Assembly (NCBI GenBank): GCA_045649685.1 | Contig: JAZRQJ010000011.1 | Location: forward strand, 1 to 64,000 | Source of the DNA: RUG12519 sp045649685 | GTDB taxonomy: Bacteria > Bacillota > Clostridia > Oscillospirales > Ruminococcaceae | Reading direction: 5' to 3' | DNA length: 64,000 nucleotides | Part shown: positions 62,916 to 64,000 of the stretch, piece after piece | How the letters are laid out: every line of letters starts with the position of its first letter | Position numbering within the stretch: the stretch's first letter is position 1 | The notes under the pieces: generated by a model | Told to the model about the DNA's origin: nothing | The model's input: only the letters and a program-made list of their open reading frames with translations | Database searches by the model: none | Position numbers and translations under genes: made by a program

Positions 62916-63902
62916 TTGAAAATAAGTTTAAAAATGATTTTTTTAATAATAATTCCAGTCGCTATAATATTAGCGTTTGTGCTTAATGATGTTTCTAAAA
63001 CTGCTAATCCTAGAATTGGAATTTTACAGTTAGTTGAGCACGATGCTTTAGATGAGGCTAGAAAGGGATTTTTGGATGGTTTGGCTGAGCATGGATTAAT
63101 TGATGGAGAAAATATTACTATTGATTATGAAAATGCACAAGGAGAACAGTCTAATTGTTGCTTATTAACAAATAAATTAATAAACAAAAAAACCGATTTA
63201 ATTTTATCTATTGCTACTCCGGCTGCTCAAGCTTTGGCTAATGCAACTAAAGACATTCCAATTTTAGTTACAGCAATAACATCTCCGGAAGCAGCCGGTT
63301 TAGTTAAAACTAATGAAAAGCCAAACACTAACGTTACGGGAACATCGGATTTGGCTCCTGTAAAAAAACAAATAGGATTAATAAAGGATTTAGTGCCATC
63401 GGCGAAAAAAATTGGAATTTTGTTTTGTTCAAATGAAGCCAATTCAGAATATCAAGCTGGTTTAGCCGCTAAAGAGATTGAAAAGTTAGGATTACAGTCA
63501 CAAATGTTTACTGTTTCTCAATCATCTGAAGTTGCACAAGTTGTTCAAAGTATGGTTGGAAATGTAGATGCTATATATACTCCAACAGACAATATGATGG
63601 CTTCTACTATGCCGACTATATCTAGTATTGCGACGGCAGCAGGCATACCTGTAGTTTGTGGAGAAACGAATGTTGTTCACAAAGGAGCTATTGGAACATA
63701 TGGTATGGATTACTATAAGCTTGGGAAATTAACGGCAAATCAAGCTTTTGAAATATTGATTAATCATAAGAAACCACAAGACATGCCTATAGAATATTTA
63801 GAAGAAAATGATCTTACTTTAAATAGCGACATTATAAACGCGTTAAATATTAAAGTGCCAGAAAAATTGAGCAAAATTGCTAAATTTGTAAAAACAGAAT
63901 AA
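62916..63902 (+). CDS. ABC transporter substrate-binding protein, TrpX-like family
   Basis: 328 residues. An N-terminal membrane or signal segment (LKMIFLIIIPVAIILAF) is followed by a periplasmic-binding-type fold of the ABC_sub_bind family: RIGILQLVEHDALDEARKGF, LILSIATPAAQALANAT, PILVTAITSPEAAGLV, NVTGTSDLAP, KKIGILFCSNEANSEYQ, DAIYTPTDNMMAS. No lipobox is evident. The TTG at 62916 is favoured over GTG 62907, which overlaps GAGGTG. Family members such as TrpX are linked with tryptophan or other aromatic uptake. The leader peptide upstream is rich in Phe and Tyr and has no Trp, so the ligand could be another aromatic compound. Confidence 0.85.
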   Translation: MKISLKMIFLIIIPVAIILAFVLNDVSKTANPRIGILQLVEHDALDEARKGFLDGLAEHGLIDGENITIDYENAQGEQSNCCLLTNKLINKKTDLILSIATPAAQALANATKDIPILVTAITSPEAAGLVKTNEKPNTNVTGTSDLAPVKKQIGLIKDLVPSAKKIGILFCSNEANSEYQAGLAAKEIEKLGLQSQMFTVSQSSEVAQVVQSMVGNVDAIYTPTDNMMASTMPTISSIATAAGIPVVCGETNVVHKGAIGTYGMDYYKLGKLTANQAFEILINHKKPQDMPIEYLEENDLTLNSDIINALNIKVPEKLSKIAKFVKTE

Positions 63903-63920
63903 TGTAAAGGGGAAATAAAA

Positions 63921-64000
63921 ATGGAAGGTATTTTAACTATGATTGGTGCCACTTCTCAAGGGTTAATTTGGGGAGTTATGGTTGTTGGATTATATATAAC
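63921..64000 (+). CDS. ABC transporter permease, N-terminal fragment (cut by window end)
   Basis: An ATG at 63921 after AAAGGGGA opens a frame that runs off the window, encoding MEGILTMIGATSQGLIWGVM and a further hydrophobic stretch. The position 18 bases after the binding-protein gene, and the hydrophobic start, fit the TrpY-like permease that normally follows in this operon type. Only 26 residues are visible. Confidence 0.75.
   Translation, partial: MEGILTMIGATSQGLIWGVMVVGLYI

Overview
The window is strongly AT-rich chromosomal DNA from a spore-forming, anaerobic, fermentative Firmicute, most likely a member of the Clostridia. The evidence is a sigK gene, the yabO-yabP-yabQ-divIC-S1 cluster, a BclB-like spore-surface domain, pyruvate formate-lyase with its activase, PduL, a TPP riboswitch ahead of thiT, and consensus -35/-10 promoters spaced 17 bp apart. 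The genus cannot be told from the sequence. I saw no rRNA, transposase, prophage or CRISPR array.

Region 1 (1-6155) holds four tandem genes for secreted proteins, the first cut by the window edge. The second has a transglutaminase-like Cys-His-Asp domain and a BspA-like repeat tail. The third and fourth are helical or coiled-coil proteins. At 59362-62492 there are two more secreted proteins: a coiled-coil protein with the same type of signal peptide, and a BspA-type leucine-rich-repeat protein whose C-terminus looks like an ADP-ribosyltransferase. Together they look like a lineage-specific set of secreted, possibly host-directed proteins.

Region 2 (6241-38653) is mostly housekeeping. It runs: a Vat/CatB-type acetyltransferase; the riboflavin operon ribD-ribE-ribBA-ribH with no visible FMN riboswitch; pflBA; rsmA and rny; a TtcA-like enzyme; an NfeD/SPFH pair; TPP riboswitch-thiT; sigK; a PII-like protein; gdhA; the hup-yabO-yabP-yabQ-divIC-S1 cluster; pduL; prs-pth; mfd; a YdcF-like protein; mnmA; tcdA; two tRNAs; two possible spore-surface proteins; an Sfp-type phosphopantetheinyl transferase; and a ferredoxin/NapH-like pair.

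Region 3 (38670-58801, all minus strand) begins with a phosphoesterase and continues as a surface-glycan locus. It encodes a WecE/RffA-type aminotransferase (dTDP-Fuc4N formation), a WecD-like GNAT, a GtrB/ArnC-like polyprenyl-phosphate glycosyltransferase, GtrA, a split SMR pair resembling ArnE/ArnF, three multi-membrane glycosyltransferase candidates, a methyltransferase-glycosyltransferase fusion and another GT2. Inside it is a compact acyl module: SDR, acyl carrier protein, AMP-ligase, LuxE and LuxC. This suggests that a carrier-bound acyl group is activated and reduced to decorate an amino sugar. Upstream lie two interrupted genes. One is a lipoprotein whose signal peptide is out of frame by one base at an A8 tract. 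The other is an SGNH hydrolase/citrate-lyase-ligase-like protein split by an in-frame TGA.

Region 4 (62575-64000) is a perfect TTGACA-N17-TATAAT promoter, a 17-residue Phe/Tyr-rich leader peptide, overlapping antiterminator and terminator hairpins, and the start of an ABC transporter operon of the TrpXYZ-like family. It looks like a leader-peptide attenuator. The strongest candidates for undescribed biology are the LRR-ART secreted protein and its companions, the Lux/ACP glycan module, and this attenuator.
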